This document shows positions 43,130 through 50,830 of a DNA stretch of 64,000 nucleotides, one piece after another (within the stretch, counting starts at the first letter, position 1; every line of letters starts with the position of its first letter). The stretch spans positions 248,001 to 312,000 of the forward strand of contig JACRJI010000016.1 in NCBI GenBank assembly GCA_016235665.1, read 5' to 3'. The notes under the pieces are model-generated. The model worked only from the letters and a program-made list of their open reading frames with translations. It did not search any database and was not told the origin of the DNA. Source of the stretch: a candidate division TA06 bacterium. Its GTDB lineage: Bacteria; Edwardsbacteria; AC1; EtOH8. Made by a program: the position numbers and the translations under genes.

Positions 43130-43542
43130 GGCGATTGTACGTTAGCGTTTCAAATAAATCACAATGATTATCCAATCAGCGCAGGAGGCATGGAGAACAA
43201 TCGATATCAACCCCGGTTGTCGCGTTAAAACGATCAGTGAGCATCGCAGTTGATGGCGGAAAAGCTTGTCTGGCATGTTTGAGGGCTTACCAAAGCCCGA
43301 GTTCAGACAAGCCCGCCAGCAACGAGAAGCGCAACGCACGGAGAGTTTTAAGCGACGAGCTTTTTTCTTTTTGGTTCTTTTTCTTAGTTGGCGGCACAAA
43401 AAAGAAAAAGAACATAATTAAGTCAATACCTGCGTTTTCACCAAACCCGCCATATTCTTTCTGTTTTTCCTTAGCAAGTTAGACAGGCATTTAAATCATG
43501 TTAATCCTGTCTTCCCTAAAGCCATAGAGTTAGTATTACGCT
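43130..43542. other. 413-bp non-coding spacer with nested stem-loops
   Basis: No credible gene lies here; short open frames on both strands are low-complexity Lys/Arg/Phe. Two structures stand out. A 9-bp stem GCTTGTCTG / CAGACAAGC (43265-43273 with 43305-43313) encloses an inner GGGCTT / AAGCCC stem. Further on is a perfect 12-bp stem GTTCTTTTTCTT / AAGAAAAAGAAC (43374-43385 with 43402-43413). A dispersed-repeat remnant (aaatcatgttaatcctgtct) lies near 43494, shared with about 29627. Confidence 0.7.
43265..43413. repeat. Structured repeat-like element with two stem-loops
   Basis: The 149-bp stretch combines the nested 9-bp/6-bp stem-loop and the 12-bp stem-loop of the spacer, joined by about 60 nt. 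The compact order and perfect stems suggest a mobile or RNA element and not random sequence. Strand of action is unknown. Confidence 0.5.
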
Positions 43543-44283
43543 TCAGACCCCCTGGGCCAGCCGCTCGGCCAGCCTGGCCGGCAATCCGGCCTTTAGTATC
43601 TTTTGCTGGGCCTGGGTGATGTCGTATTCCACCCGCCTGACGATCAGCTCCCGGCGCTGGCTGTCATAGACCGCATAGCAGGCCCGGGGGTCGCCGTCCC
43701 TCGGCTGGCCCACGCTCCCGGCGTTGATGATGTAACGGTTCCCCGGCTCCAACCGCAGGTATTCCCGCCCCGCCATCGAGCATTCCCCGTCAGGATCAAG
43801 CCGCCAGAAGATAGGCAGGTGGGAGTGTCCTATAAAACAGAGCGGCAGGGAAAAATGCTCGAACTGGTATTCGGCCTCGTCCATGGAAAGTATGTAGCGC
43901 CATTCCTGGGGTTTTTCCGGGGCCGAGTGCGCCGCCACAAAGATCCCTTCAGGCCAGGATACCTCCTTTAAAAGGGGAAGATCATACAGCAGCTTTTTCT
44001 CGGCGGGGTCCAAGACTTTGGAGGTCCACTCCACCGCCTTGCGGGCGTTGGCGCTGAAGAAGGAGATTTCCAGCCTTCCGGCCACCCCGTGATCGTGGTT
44101 CCCGGCCACCACGGTCCGGCAAAGCTCCAGCGTCTCCCGCAGGCAAAGGCCGGGCTCGGCCCCGTAGCCCACGATGTCGCCCAGACAGATCACTTCATCC
44201 GGCTGCTCGTTTTTCAGGCTGGCCTTGACCGCGCTTAAGGCCTGATGATTGCCGTGGATGTCCGAGATGATTGCATACCGCAT
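43543..44283 (-). CDS. Metallophosphoesterase (YfcE/MJ0936-like, 246 aa)
   Basis: Calcineurin-like phosphoesterase of unknown substrate. The metal-binding signature is complete: SDIHGNHQAL at residues 8-17, GDIVGYG, GNHDHG, FIGHSHLP, and NAGSVGQPRDGDPR. Related proteins are cytoplasmic and act on phosphodiesters or as diadenosine-tetraphosphatase-like enzymes. It lies downstream of nusB by 27 bp and may be the last gene of the riboflavin operon. Confidence 0.9.
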   Translation of the reverse strand: MRYAIISDIHGNHQALSAVKASLKNEQPDEVICLGDIVGYGAEPGLCLRETLELCRTVVAGNHDHGVAGRLEISFFSANARKAVEWTSKVLDPAEKKLLYDLPLLKEVSWPEGIFVAAHSAPEKPQEWRYILSMDEAEYQFEHFSLPLCFIGHSHLPIFWRLDPDGECSMAGREYLRLEPGNRYIINAGSVGQPRDGDPRACYAVYDSQRRELIVRRVEYDITQAQQKILKAGLPARLAERLAQGV

Positions 44284-44310
44284 AACTTCACCGTAAATGG
44301 GTTTTGGGGT

Positions 44311-44721
44311 TCAAATCTGTTTTGCCATTTCCTTGTAGACATTGTCCAGGATGCCGTTGATGAATTTCCCGGACTGCCCGTCCCCGAATTTTTTCCCCAG
44401 TTCAATGGACTCATCAATGGCCACCTTGGGCGGCACCTCGGCCGGCAGGTACATCAGCTGGGCCACTCCCAGCCTCAGGATGTTCCGGTCCACCACCGCC
44501 ATCCGGGAAAGCTTCCAGTTCTTGGCCGAACGCTCGATGATCTGGTCGATCTCCCGGATATTCCCGGCCACCGCCTGCACCAGGCTGATGGTAAAGTCGA
44601 TGGCCTGGCCGGAATTCCTCTGCCGGATGTCGTACAGAGCCTCCTCCGGCGGGATACCGGTAAGCTCCATCTGGTACAAAGCCTGCAGGGCCAGCTCCCG
44701 GTATTTGTGCCTGGTGCTCAT
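44311..44721 (-). CDS. nusB: Transcription antitermination factor NusB
   Basis: All-helical RNA-binding protein that binds boxA with S10 in rRNA antitermination. Marks: [16 protein letters not shown] at the start, [16 protein letters not shown] and [30 protein letters not shown] toward the end. At 136 residues the length is normal. It overlaps ribH by 4 bp; the ribH-nusB pair is common in bacteria. Confidence 0.96.
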   Translation of the reverse strand: MSTRHKYRELALQALYQMELTGIPPEEALYDIRQRNSGQAIDFTISLVQAVAGNIREIDQIIERSAKNWKLSRMAVVDRNILRLGVAQLMYLPAEVPPKVAIDESIELGKKFGDGQSGKFINGILDNVYKEMAKQI

Positions 44722-45197
44722 TTGCTTTTGCCGAGCTTCTGGTACAGGTCCGCCATCTCGATGGCGAACAGGGCAGCCTCCCAGCCTTTGTTGCCGGACT
44801 TGCTGCCGGCCCGCTCCAGGGCCTGCTCCAGATTGTCGGTGGTCACCACTCCGAAGATGGCCGGCACGCCGGTGCTCATGGAGACCTGGGCCACGCCCTT
44901 GGCCACCTCGGCCGCGATGTAGTCAAAATGCGGGGTGTCGCCCCTGATCACCGCACCTAGACAGACCACGGCGTCGTAGCGCTTGGAGGCGGCTAGTTTG
45001 GAAGCGGCTCCCGGGATCTCAAACGAGCCCGGCACCCAGACTATGTCTATCTGGTCGGCCTCGGCCCCGTGCCGCAGCAGGCAGTCCTGGGCGCCATCCA
45101 GCAGGCGGGCCCCCACCAGGTCGTTGAACCGGGAGACCAGCAGGCAGAACCTTTTGCCCTTGGCATTCAGCTGGCCTTCATAAACCTTGTGCTTCAT
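44718..45197 (-). CDS. ribH: 6,7-dimethyl-8-ribityllumazine synthase
   Basis: Penultimate step of riboflavin synthesis, joining the ribityl pyrimidine to dihydroxybutanone phosphate; forms large cages. Marks: [51 protein letters not shown], and [17 protein letters not shown]. The catalytic His is in TPHFDY. I chose ATG 45195-45197 because AAGGAG lies 8 bp upstream; the frame stays open a further 7 codons. Confidence 0.96.
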   Translation of the reverse strand: MKHKVYEGQLNAKGKRFCLLVSRFNDLVGARLLDGAQDCLLRHGAEADQIDIVWVPGSFEIPGAASKLAASKRYDAVVCLGAVIRGDTPHFDYIAAEVAKGVAQVSMSTGVPAIFGVVTTDNLEQALERAGSKSGNKGWEAALFAIEMADLYQKLGKSK

Positions 45198-45343
45198 TTT
45201 CTCTCCTTTATAAAACAATATTTACTTCGCATCATTAATGATTTCTCTAATGAACCAGAGTTCAGAATAGATCGTTGTATCCTATGGATCTGCGTTGATC
45301 GGCGTCCTAATAGGGTGGTCCGTTCTTTCCATCCGAGCCGTCT

Positions 45344-46573
45344 TCAGTTGTTGACGCAGTTGCCGAAATCCAGCATGTGCCCCATCTTCTCCTGTTTGGT
45401 CTTGAGGTAGCGGAGATTGGAAGGATTGGGGCAGATCTGCACCGACACCCGTTTGGAAATCTTCAGACCATAGCCTTCCAGGGCCGTGATCTTCTGAGGA
45501 TTGTTGGTGATCAGGTTGATGCTGGTCAGCCCCAGGTCGGCCAGGATCTGGGCCCCTATCCCGTAGTCCCGCTCGTCGGCCTTGAAACCCAGGGCCAGGT
45601 TGGCCTCCACCGTATCCATGCCCTTGTCCTGAAGCTGGTAGGCCCGCAGCTTATTGACCAGCCCTATTCCCCGGCCCTCCTGGCGCATGTACAGGAAGAC
45701 CCCGCAGCCCTTTTTGCCGATCATTCTCATGGCCGAGGCCAGCTGGTCGCCGCAATCGCAGCGCAGCGAGCCAAGAATGTCCCCGGTCAGGCACTGGGAA
45801 TGGACCCGCACCAGCACGTTCTTTTTGCCCCTGACCTCGCCCTTGACCAGCGCCAGGTGATGGTATTTCTCGATCAGGTCCTCGTAGACCACCAGGTTGA
45901 ATTCCCCGTATTTAGTGGGAAGTTTAAGACTCAGGATGTTCTTGACCAGTTTTTGCTTGGACCGGCGGTAGAGTATCAGGTCCTTGACGGTGACGATCTT
46001 CAGCTTGTGCTTCCTGGCAAAGGCAAACAGGGCCGGACCCTTGGCCATGCTGCCATCATCGGACATGATCTCACAGAGGATGCCCGAAGGATACAGCCCG
46101 GCCAGCCCGGCCAGGTCGGCCGCGGCCTCGGTGTGCCCGGCCCTCCGCAGCACCCCGCCCTCCACCGCCTGCAGGGGGAAGATGTGGCCCGGACGGGCCA
46201 GATCGGCCGGCTTAGCCTTGGGATCGATCAGGACCTTGATGGTCCGGGCCCGGTCATGGGCCGAGATCCCGGTGGTGGTGCCCTTGACCGCGTCCACCGA
46301 AACCGCAAAGTTGGTGCCGAGTTTTGAGGTGTTGCGCTCCACCATGGGCGAAAGCTTCAGCTGCTCCAGCCTGGCCGCCGTCAGCGAAACGCAGACCAGC
46401 CCCCGGCCCTCCCTGGCCATGTAATTGATGGCCTGGGGCGTTACTTTGGCCGAGGCCATCACCAGGTCGCCTTCGTTCTCCCGGTCCTCGTCGTCCACCA
46501 CTACTATCATTTTGCCCAGCTTGATATCCTTCAGCGCTTCGGGTATGGTATTGAATTTCAGTTTGCTGCTCAT
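45344..46573 (-). CDS. ribBA: Bifunctional DHBP synthase / GTP cyclohydrolase II
   Basis: Feeds both arms of riboflavin synthesis. The N-terminal 200 residues are 3,4-dihydroxy-2-butanone-4-phosphate synthase ([41 protein letters not shown]). The C-terminal half is GTP cyclohydrolase II with the zinc cysteines in [18 protein letters not shown], then [17 protein letters not shown] and ITNNPQKI. I chose ATG 46571-46573 ([10 protein letters not shown]) behind AAGGGA. The frame is open to 46654, but that stretch is dispersed-repeat sequence. Confidence 0.96.
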   Translation of the reverse strand: MSSKLKFNTIPEALKDIKLGKMIVVVDDEDRENEGDLVMASAKVTPQAINYMAREGRGLVCVSLTAARLEQLKLSPMVERNTSKLGTNFAVSVDAVKGTTTGISAHDRARTIKVLIDPKAKPADLARPGHIFPLQAVEGGVLRRAGHTEAAADLAGLAGLYPSGILCEIMSDDGSMAKGPALFAFARKHKLKIVTVKDLILYRRSKQKLVKNILSLKLPTKYGEFNLVVYEDLIEKYHHLALVKGEVRGKKNVLVRVHSQCLTGDILGSLRCDCGDQLASAMRMIGKKGCGVFLYMRQEGRGIGLVNKLRAYQLQDKGMDTVEANLALGFKADERDYGIGAQILADLGLTSINLITNNPQKITALEGYGLKISKRVSVQICPNPSNLRYLKTKQEKMGHMLDFGNCVNN

Positions 46574-46619
46574 TGATTCCCTTATTAAAATAACATCCCT
46601 TATTTTGCCACAGAAAGCA

Positions 46620-46643
46620 TGCCCTGAGCGAAGTCGAATGGGC
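46620..46643. repeat. Copy of the dispersed CCTGAGC-AAGTCGAA motif upstream of ribBA
   Basis: TGCCCTGAGCGAAGTCGAAT followed by GGGCA makes a small stem with TGCCC/GGGCA ends. The same core word is found in the FMN riboswitch arm (48629-48650) and, on the opposite strand, inside ftsY (49486-49497). Confidence 0.55.
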
Positions 46644-46696
46644 ACATAAAACACAAATTATTTTTTTACTTTTTGTGCCCCTTGTGCCTTTTGTGG

Positions 46697-47287
46697 TTAA
46701 TGGTTATTCCCTTTTAGAATTGACTCCACGTATTTAGCCATTTGATCCAGTTCCAGGTTGACCCTGTCCCCGGTTTTGATGCTCTGGAGATTGGTGTTCT
46801 TCCAGGTATGGGGAATTACTGCGGCCCTGAACCCCCGGACGGTCTTCTGGGCCACGGTCAGGCTGATCCCGTCCACCGCCGCCGAGCCTTTGGTGATGAT
46901 GTATTTCAGGTACTTGCTGCCGGCCGAGACATCGATGGTTGCGCCTTGGCTGTTTTTTATGACCTGCTCCACCCGGCCCAGGCAGTCCACGTGCCCGGCC
47001 ACCAGATGCCCGCCCAGCCGGTCGCCCAGCTTAAGCGCCCGCTCCAGGTTGACCACTATGCCGGCCCGGAGGCTCTTGAAAGTTGTGGTATCCAAGGTCT
47101 CCCGGCTGAGGTCGGCGGCAAAGCCGTCTTTCAGTATCCTGACCACAGTAAGACAGGCCCCGTTGACCGCAATGCTCTCGCCCAGCGCCAGGTCCTTAAA
47201 ACCCGACGTGATCTCAATCTGCGCGCCGCTGGACTTTATTTGCAGAGCTTTGATCGTTCCTGTTATTTCAATTATCCCGGTGAACAC
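46697..47287 (-). CDS. ribE: Riboflavin synthase, alpha subunit
   Basis: Dismutates two lumazine molecules to riboflavin. The protein starts MFTGIIEITG at a GTG, as in most relatives. Two lumazine-binding domains are visible: LALGESIAVNGACLTVV, RLGGHLVAGHVDCLGRV, and in the second half DGISLTVAQKTVRGFRAAVIPHTWKNTNL. At 196 residues the length is normal. It lies between ribD (35-bp gap) and ribBA. Confidence 0.95.
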   Translation of the reverse strand: MFTGIIEITGTIKALQIKSSGAQIEITSGFKDLALGESIAVNGACLTVVRILKDGFAADLSRETLDTTTFKSLRAGIVVNLERALKLGDRLGGHLVAGHVDCLGRVEQVIKNSQGATIDVSAGSKYLKYIITKGSAAVDGISLTVAQKTVRGFRAAVIPHTWKNTNLQSIKTGDRVNLELDQMAKYVESILKGNNH

Positions 47288-47322
47288 TGGTTACCACTAT
47301 TTGATTTTTAGTTTTTGATTTA

Positions 47323-48435
47323 TTATTTTGAAATGTATCCTTCCACCAGCACATCCTTTCCCAGCATCCGGCATTCCATGTCCCCCAGCTTAAATGCGTC
47401 CTTGAGCTCGGAGATCCCCAGCTCCCCCACCGCCGCTACGCCCTGGGCGCCGATGATGTTGGGAGTATAGATCATAACCACCTTGTTCACCAGACCCAGC
47501 TTCAGGAACGAAGCCGCCAGCTTGCCGCCGCCCTCCACCAGAAGGCTGCAGTACTCGTCCAGCCCCATCTGATGAAGCAGAGCCTTCAGGTCAACATAGC
47601 CTTTGGCATCCTTGCCAATGGTCCAGACATCAATGCCTTTGGCTTCGATCTTCTTTTTCTTGTCCTGGTCGGCGGCCGAGGTGGTGACCATGATGGTCTT
47701 GGCCTTGCCATCGTTCAGCACCTTGGAATCCAGGGAAAGCGACAACTTGCCGTCGGTTATGAACCTGGTGGGCTGCTTGCTTTCCGGGTTGTCCACCAGG
47801 CGCACCGTCAGCTGCGGATCGTCGGCGACCACGGTATTGGATCCCACCATCACCGCTTCGTGCCCCAGCCGCAACTGGTGGACATAGCGCCGGGCCTCGT
47901 CTCCGGACAGGCCGGTGGTAGTGCCCTGCCCCATTGATATCCTGCCGTCCAGGCTTGCCGCCAGTTTCAGGGTCACAAAGGGCAGGCCGCTTTTCATGTA
48001 GCTAAAGTAGACCTCGTTCATTTTTACCGCTTCTTGTTCCATCACTCCACCGATCGTTTCAATTCCGTTTTTGGTTAATGTTTTGTGCCCTTCCCCGCTG
48101 ACCCTGGGGTTGGGGTCGGCCGTGGCATAGACCACTTTTTTTATCCCGGCCCTGATTATCGCTTCCGTGCAGGGCGGCGTCCGGCCCTGGTGGTTGCAGG
48201 GCTCCAGGGTCACGTACAGCGTGGCCCCCCTGGCCTGTTCCCCGGCCTGGGCCAGGGCTTCGATCTCGGCATGGGGCATCCCGGCCTTCTGGTGATAGCC
48301 CTGGCCTACGATCTCCCCGTTATTGACCAGCACCGCCCCCACCATGGGATTGGGACAGGTTCGCCCCCGGGCCTTGGCCGCCAGCGCCAGGGATCGCGCC
48401 ATGTATTGCAGGTCTGAGTTCAAGGTATCGGACAT
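47323..48435 (-). CDS. ribD: Bifunctional diaminohydroxyphosphoribosylaminopyrimidine deaminase / reductase
   Basis: Second and third steps of riboflavin synthesis. The N-terminal deaminase domain has the zinc site H55-A-E57, C80 and C89 (in EPCNHQGRTPPC). The C-terminal reductase domain has FVTLKLAASLDGRISM, VMVGSNTVVADDPQLTVR and LLVEGGGKLAASFL. At 370 residues the length is normal. First gene of the riboflavin operon. Its ribosome-binding site, AGGGGA, lies in the 3' arm of the terminator hairpin controlled by the FMN riboswitch. Confidence 0.96.
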   Translation of the reverse strand: MSDTLNSDLQYMARSLALAAKARGRTCPNPMVGAVLVNNGEIVGQGYHQKAGMPHAEIEALAQAGEQARGATLYVTLEPCNHQGRTPPCTEAIIRAGIKKVVYATADPNPRVSGEGHKTLTKNGIETIGGVMEQEAVKMNEVYFSYMKSGLPFVTLKLAASLDGRISMGQGTTTGLSGDEARRYVHQLRLGHEAVMVGSNTVVADDPQLTVRLVDNPESKQPTRFITDGKLSLSLDSKVLNDGKAKTIMVTTSAADQDKKKKIEAKGIDVWTIGKDAKGYVDLKALLHQMGLDEYCSLLVEGGGKLAASFLKLGLVNKVVMIYTPNIIGAQGVAAVGELGISELKDAFKLGDMECRMLGKDVLVEGYISK

Positions 48436-48436
48436 G

Positions 48437-48467
48437 AAAAAATCCCCTAAATATGCTTCAGGGGATT
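48437..48467 (-). terminator. Riboswitch-controlled terminator overlapping the ribD ribosome-binding site
   Basis: In the transcribed direction AATCCCCT (48460-48467) pairs with AGGGGATT (48440-48447) around a 12-nt loop, and a run of T follows directly up to the ribD ATG. The AGGGGA that would recruit the ribosome is in the 3' arm. So the same hairpin can stop transcription and block translation. Confidence 0.85.
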
Positions 48468-48560
48468 GAATGGATTAAAGCCTGATGAATGAAACCGGGA
48501 TTATTGAAAGATCACTTGTTCAGTCTTGATCAGCAATCCGATCTCACCGATCCATCAGTC

Positions 48561-48760
48561 CTTCTCCCATCCGGACTCTTACCGTCGGCTCCGGAATTCC
48601 ACCGGATCAATCTTGCTGCCCACTAATACTTGTCCTGAGCAAAGTCGAAGGAAACACTAAACCCCAGTATTGTTTTAGAGTGTTTCGTGTATTTCGTGGG
48701 CAGGGAGATTCGCGGGCTTTTAAAACCGCCGGTCGGGGAATTGCGCCCCGCCCTGAAGGT
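48561..48760 (-). promoter_or_regulatory. FMN riboswitch (RFN element)
   Basis: All conserved RFN blocks are present in order on the minus strand: CTTCAGGGCGGGG, then CAATTCCCCGACCGGCGGT, AGCCCGCGA, GATCCGGTGGAATTCCGGAG, CCGACGGT, and AGTCCGGATGGGAGAAG. FMN binding is expected to shut off the downstream ribD-ribE-ribBA-ribH genes. The variable arm is unusually long (48616-48703), closed by CTGCCCAC / GTGGGCAG, and contains a dispersed-repeat motif at 48629-48650. Confidence 0.95.
48616..48703 (-). repeat. Expanded peripheral arm of the FMN riboswitch with dispersed repeat
   Basis: An 88-nt arm with an 8-bp closing stem and an inner GAAACACT / AGTGTTTC-type pairing. Inside is the CTTGTCCTGAGC...AAGTCGAAG word that also occurs upstream of ribBA and inside ftsY. 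The closing wording (gcccact ... ttcgtgggc) matches the palindrome family at 30982-31042 and 34591-34653, so the arm probably is such a repeat. Confidence 0.6.
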
Positions 48761-48766
48761 GCTATA

Positions 48767-48795
48767 AATATAACTGATTGACGATAAAAAGTCAA
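48767..48795 (-). promoter_or_regulatory. Sigma70-type promoter of the riboflavin operon
   Basis: On the minus strand TTGACT (48790-48795) and TATATT (48767-48772) are spaced exactly 17 bp apart. The riboswitch sequence begins about 7 bp after the -10 box, as expected for a leader that starts with the aptamer. Confidence 0.78.
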
Positions 48796-48814
48796 GTATT
48801 ATCGCATTCCTGAC

Positions 48815-49759
48815 CTATCCCAGGACGCCCTCCACAAACTCTTCTGCATCAAAGACCTTCAGGTCGCCCGCCCCTTCGCCCACCCCGGCCAGCACCACCG
48901 GAAGTTTCAGCTCCTGGGCGATGGCCAGCACTATCCCGCCCTTGGCGGTGCCGTCCAGCTTGGTCAGCACGATACCGCTGACCGGTATGGCCTCGGAGAA
49001 AAGCCGGGCCTGGGAAAGCGCGTTCTGGCCGGTGGTGGCATCCAGCACAAGCAACGTCTGGTGGGGCGCGCCAGGCATCTTCTTGGCGATGGTGCTGTGG
49101 ACCTTTACCAGTTCATCCCGGAGGTGCTTTTGGGTGTGCAGACGGCCGGCGGTGTCTATGAGAAGAACATCCGTTTTCTGTGACAGAGCGGCGCTGACAG
49201 CATCAAAGGCCACGCTGGCCGGGTCGGCCCCGGGAGCCGAGCCCACGAAGCCTGACCCTATCTTTTTAGACCATAGTTCCAACTGCTCGATGGCCGCCGC
49301 CCGGTAGGTGTCGGCCGCAGCCAGCATCACTTTGCTGCCGTTGGTAATGAGCATGTTCCCCAGCTTGCCGATTGTGGTGGTCTTGCCCGAGCCGTTGACC
49401 CCGGCGATCAGCCATACCTGGGGCTTACACAAGAATTCTGAATTCTGAATTCTGAATCCATTCGTAAGTTTGGCAAAGCCGCCATGCTCAGGACAAGTTT
49501 CTGAATTCTGTGAAATGATGGCCAGCATCTCCCGCTTCAGCCGTTCAATGGCCGTCAGTTCCTGGTCTCCGTTCTTGACCGATTCCAGCAGCTTTCCCGC
49601 GGCCTGCGGCCCGACATCCGCCAAAAGCAAAAGCTCCTCCAGCTCCCCGTATTCGGAAGCGCTCAGAGCTTTTTTTCCGGTGAACAGTTCGGAGATCCTG
49701 CCCAACACCCCCTGGCGGGTCTTGCTCAACCCCTCTTTTAGTGACTTGAAAATTGACAT
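48815..49759 (-). CDS. ftsY: Signal recognition particle receptor FtsY with an in-frame repeat insertion
   Basis: Membrane-associated GTPase that receives Ffh-bound ribosomes. A short N domain (1-82) is followed by VNGSGKTTTIGKLG at 121-134, then AADTYRAAAIEQLE, DTAGRLHTQKHL, TKLDGTAKGG, and the terminal GVGEGAGDLKVFD. There is no long acidic A domain. Between the N and G domains (residues about 84-111) the chain reads QNSETCPEHGGFAKLTNGF RIQNSEF. This is encoded by tandem GAATTCT repeats plus the dispersed CTTGTCCTGAGC word (minus-strand orientation). Other FtsY proteins have only a short linker here. Confidence 0.95.
   Translation of the reverse strand: MSIFKSLKEGLSKTRQGVLGRISELFTGKKALSASEYGELEELLLLADVGPQAAGKLLESVKNGDQELTAIERLKREMLAIISQNSETCPEHGGFAKLTNGFRIQNSEFLCKPQVWLIAGVNGSGKTTTIGKLGNMLITNGSKVMLAAADTYRAAAIEQLELWSKKIGSGFVGSAPGADPASVAFDAVSAALSQKTDVLLIDTAGRLHTQKHLRDELVKVHSTIAKKMPGAPHQTLLVLDATTGQNALSQARLFSEAIPVSGIVLTKLDGTAKGGIVLAIAQELKLPVVLAGVGEGAGDLKVFDAEEFVEGVLG
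49427..49510. repeat. Repeat-derived insertion inside ftsY
   Basis: GAATTCT repeats head to tail at 49433-49455 and again at 49499-49510. Between them is GCTCAGGACAAG (49486-49497), the complement of a word found in two spacers. The insert is a multiple of three and keeps the reading frame. Confidence 0.8.
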
Positions 49760-49857
49760 CTATGTTTTTTAACGGGCACTTTATTTTAATTTATTATCTG
49801 CGTTAATCCGCGTCCAAAAAATGTTTCTGGTCTTTCTTTACCCAAGGGATCGTCCTT

Positions 49858-50772
49858 TTACCATTTTTTAAAACGCCAGAATATCATGAATCCGGCCACC
49901 GAGACCAGGGCCAGGCCAATTATCATCCAGAAGGCCAAAGGATGGTCCTGGATGGGGATCTTGACGTTCATGGAGAAGGCACTGACCACGAAGGTGGGCA
50001 CCATGATCCCGATGGTGATGATGTTCAGGGTCTTCATCAGCACGTTGAGGTTGTTGGAGACGATGGAGACCCGGGCGTCCATCAGGCCGGCCAGGATGTT
50101 GGAATAGATGTCGGCCTGCTTGTAGCACTGATTGTTCTCGATGGTGACGTCGTCCAGAAACTCGTGTTCCTCCTGGGTAAAGCCGATCTTGGCGGAGTTG
50201 GATTTGAGCTTTTCGATCACCGTGGAATTGGAGTTGATGGCGTTGAGGTAATAGACCAGGCTTTTTTCCAGGGTGAACAGGTTCAACAGATAGCGGTTCT
50301 CCATCGAGGAGCTGATCTTGGACTCCAGCGAATCGGAGACCATGTTGATGATCTTCAAATGCTCAACAAAATGGTAGATGGACCGGTATATCAGCTTCAG
50401 GGCGGCGTCGTTGATCGAGCTGACCTTGTTGAAGATTTTGCCTTCGAACAGCGGAATGTCCTCAGAAACCACCACCACCAGCCGGTCCTTGAACAGGAAC
50501 AGCCCGAACGAGGAGACCTTGAACAGGAACTCCTCGCGGGCCGAATAATTCTGGGGCCGCTTTAAGATCAGGGCCAGATGATCAGGCTCAAATTCCAGCC
50601 GGGATTGTTCGTCCGGGTCCAGGGCGGAATTAAGGGTGTGTTCGTCCAGTTTAAGTTCGGAGACCAGATATTTTTTCTCGGCCTCGTCCGGGTTGATGAA
50701 CATCTGGATGGGGCAGGCCGCCCCCTGGCCGGGGCATATTTTAAGATCGCTTAACTGATACCCTCTTTGCAT
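49858..50772 (-). CDS. CorA-family Mg2+/divalent-cation transporter, SMN variant (304 aa)
   Basis: Pentameric inner-membrane channel family. A soluble N-terminal domain (1-245), long helices (LVYYLNAINSNSTVIEKL, QADIYSNILAGLMDARVSIV) and two C-terminal transmembrane helices are visible. The signature after the first helix reads FSMNVKIP (SMN at 267-269) where classical CorA has YGMN. The rest of the helix (IGIMVPTFVVSAF) is standard. The Gly-to-Ser change may alter ion selectivity. Cys-containing PGQGAACPI near the N-terminus is unusual. Confidence 0.9.
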   Translation of the reverse strand: MQRGYQLSDLKICPGQGAACPIQMFINPDEAEKKYLVSELKLDEHTLNSALDPDEQSRLEFEPDHLALILKRPQNYSAREEFLFKVSSFGLFLFKDRLVVVVSEDIPLFEGKIFNKVSSINDAALKLIYRSIYHFVEHLKIINMVSDSLESKISSSMENRYLLNLFTLEKSLVYYLNAINSNSTVIEKLKSNSAKIGFTQEEHEFLDDVTIENNQCYKQADIYSNILAGLMDARVSIVSNNLNVLMKTLNIITIGIMVPTFVVSAFSMNVKIPIQDHPLAFWMIIGLALVSVAGFMIFWRFKKW

Positions 50773-50830
50773 CTCTTGCTCCCTGTCTTGCCCCTTGTTC
50801 TTCCTGCTGGGACAAATGTGGTTAAAGGTC

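Noticed and set aside
43130-43265. tRNA or other known small RNA gene
   Set aside because: I looked for a cloverleaf in this gap and in the shorter spacers on both strands and saw none.
43142-43482. Small open frames (85 aa minus, 81 aa plus) in the 413-bp gap
   Set aside because: They arise from the stem-loop element with poly-Lys/Phe runs; no start signal or family resemblance.
45377-46327. 316-aa plus-strand open frame
   Set aside because: Opposite ribBA, which is unambiguous.
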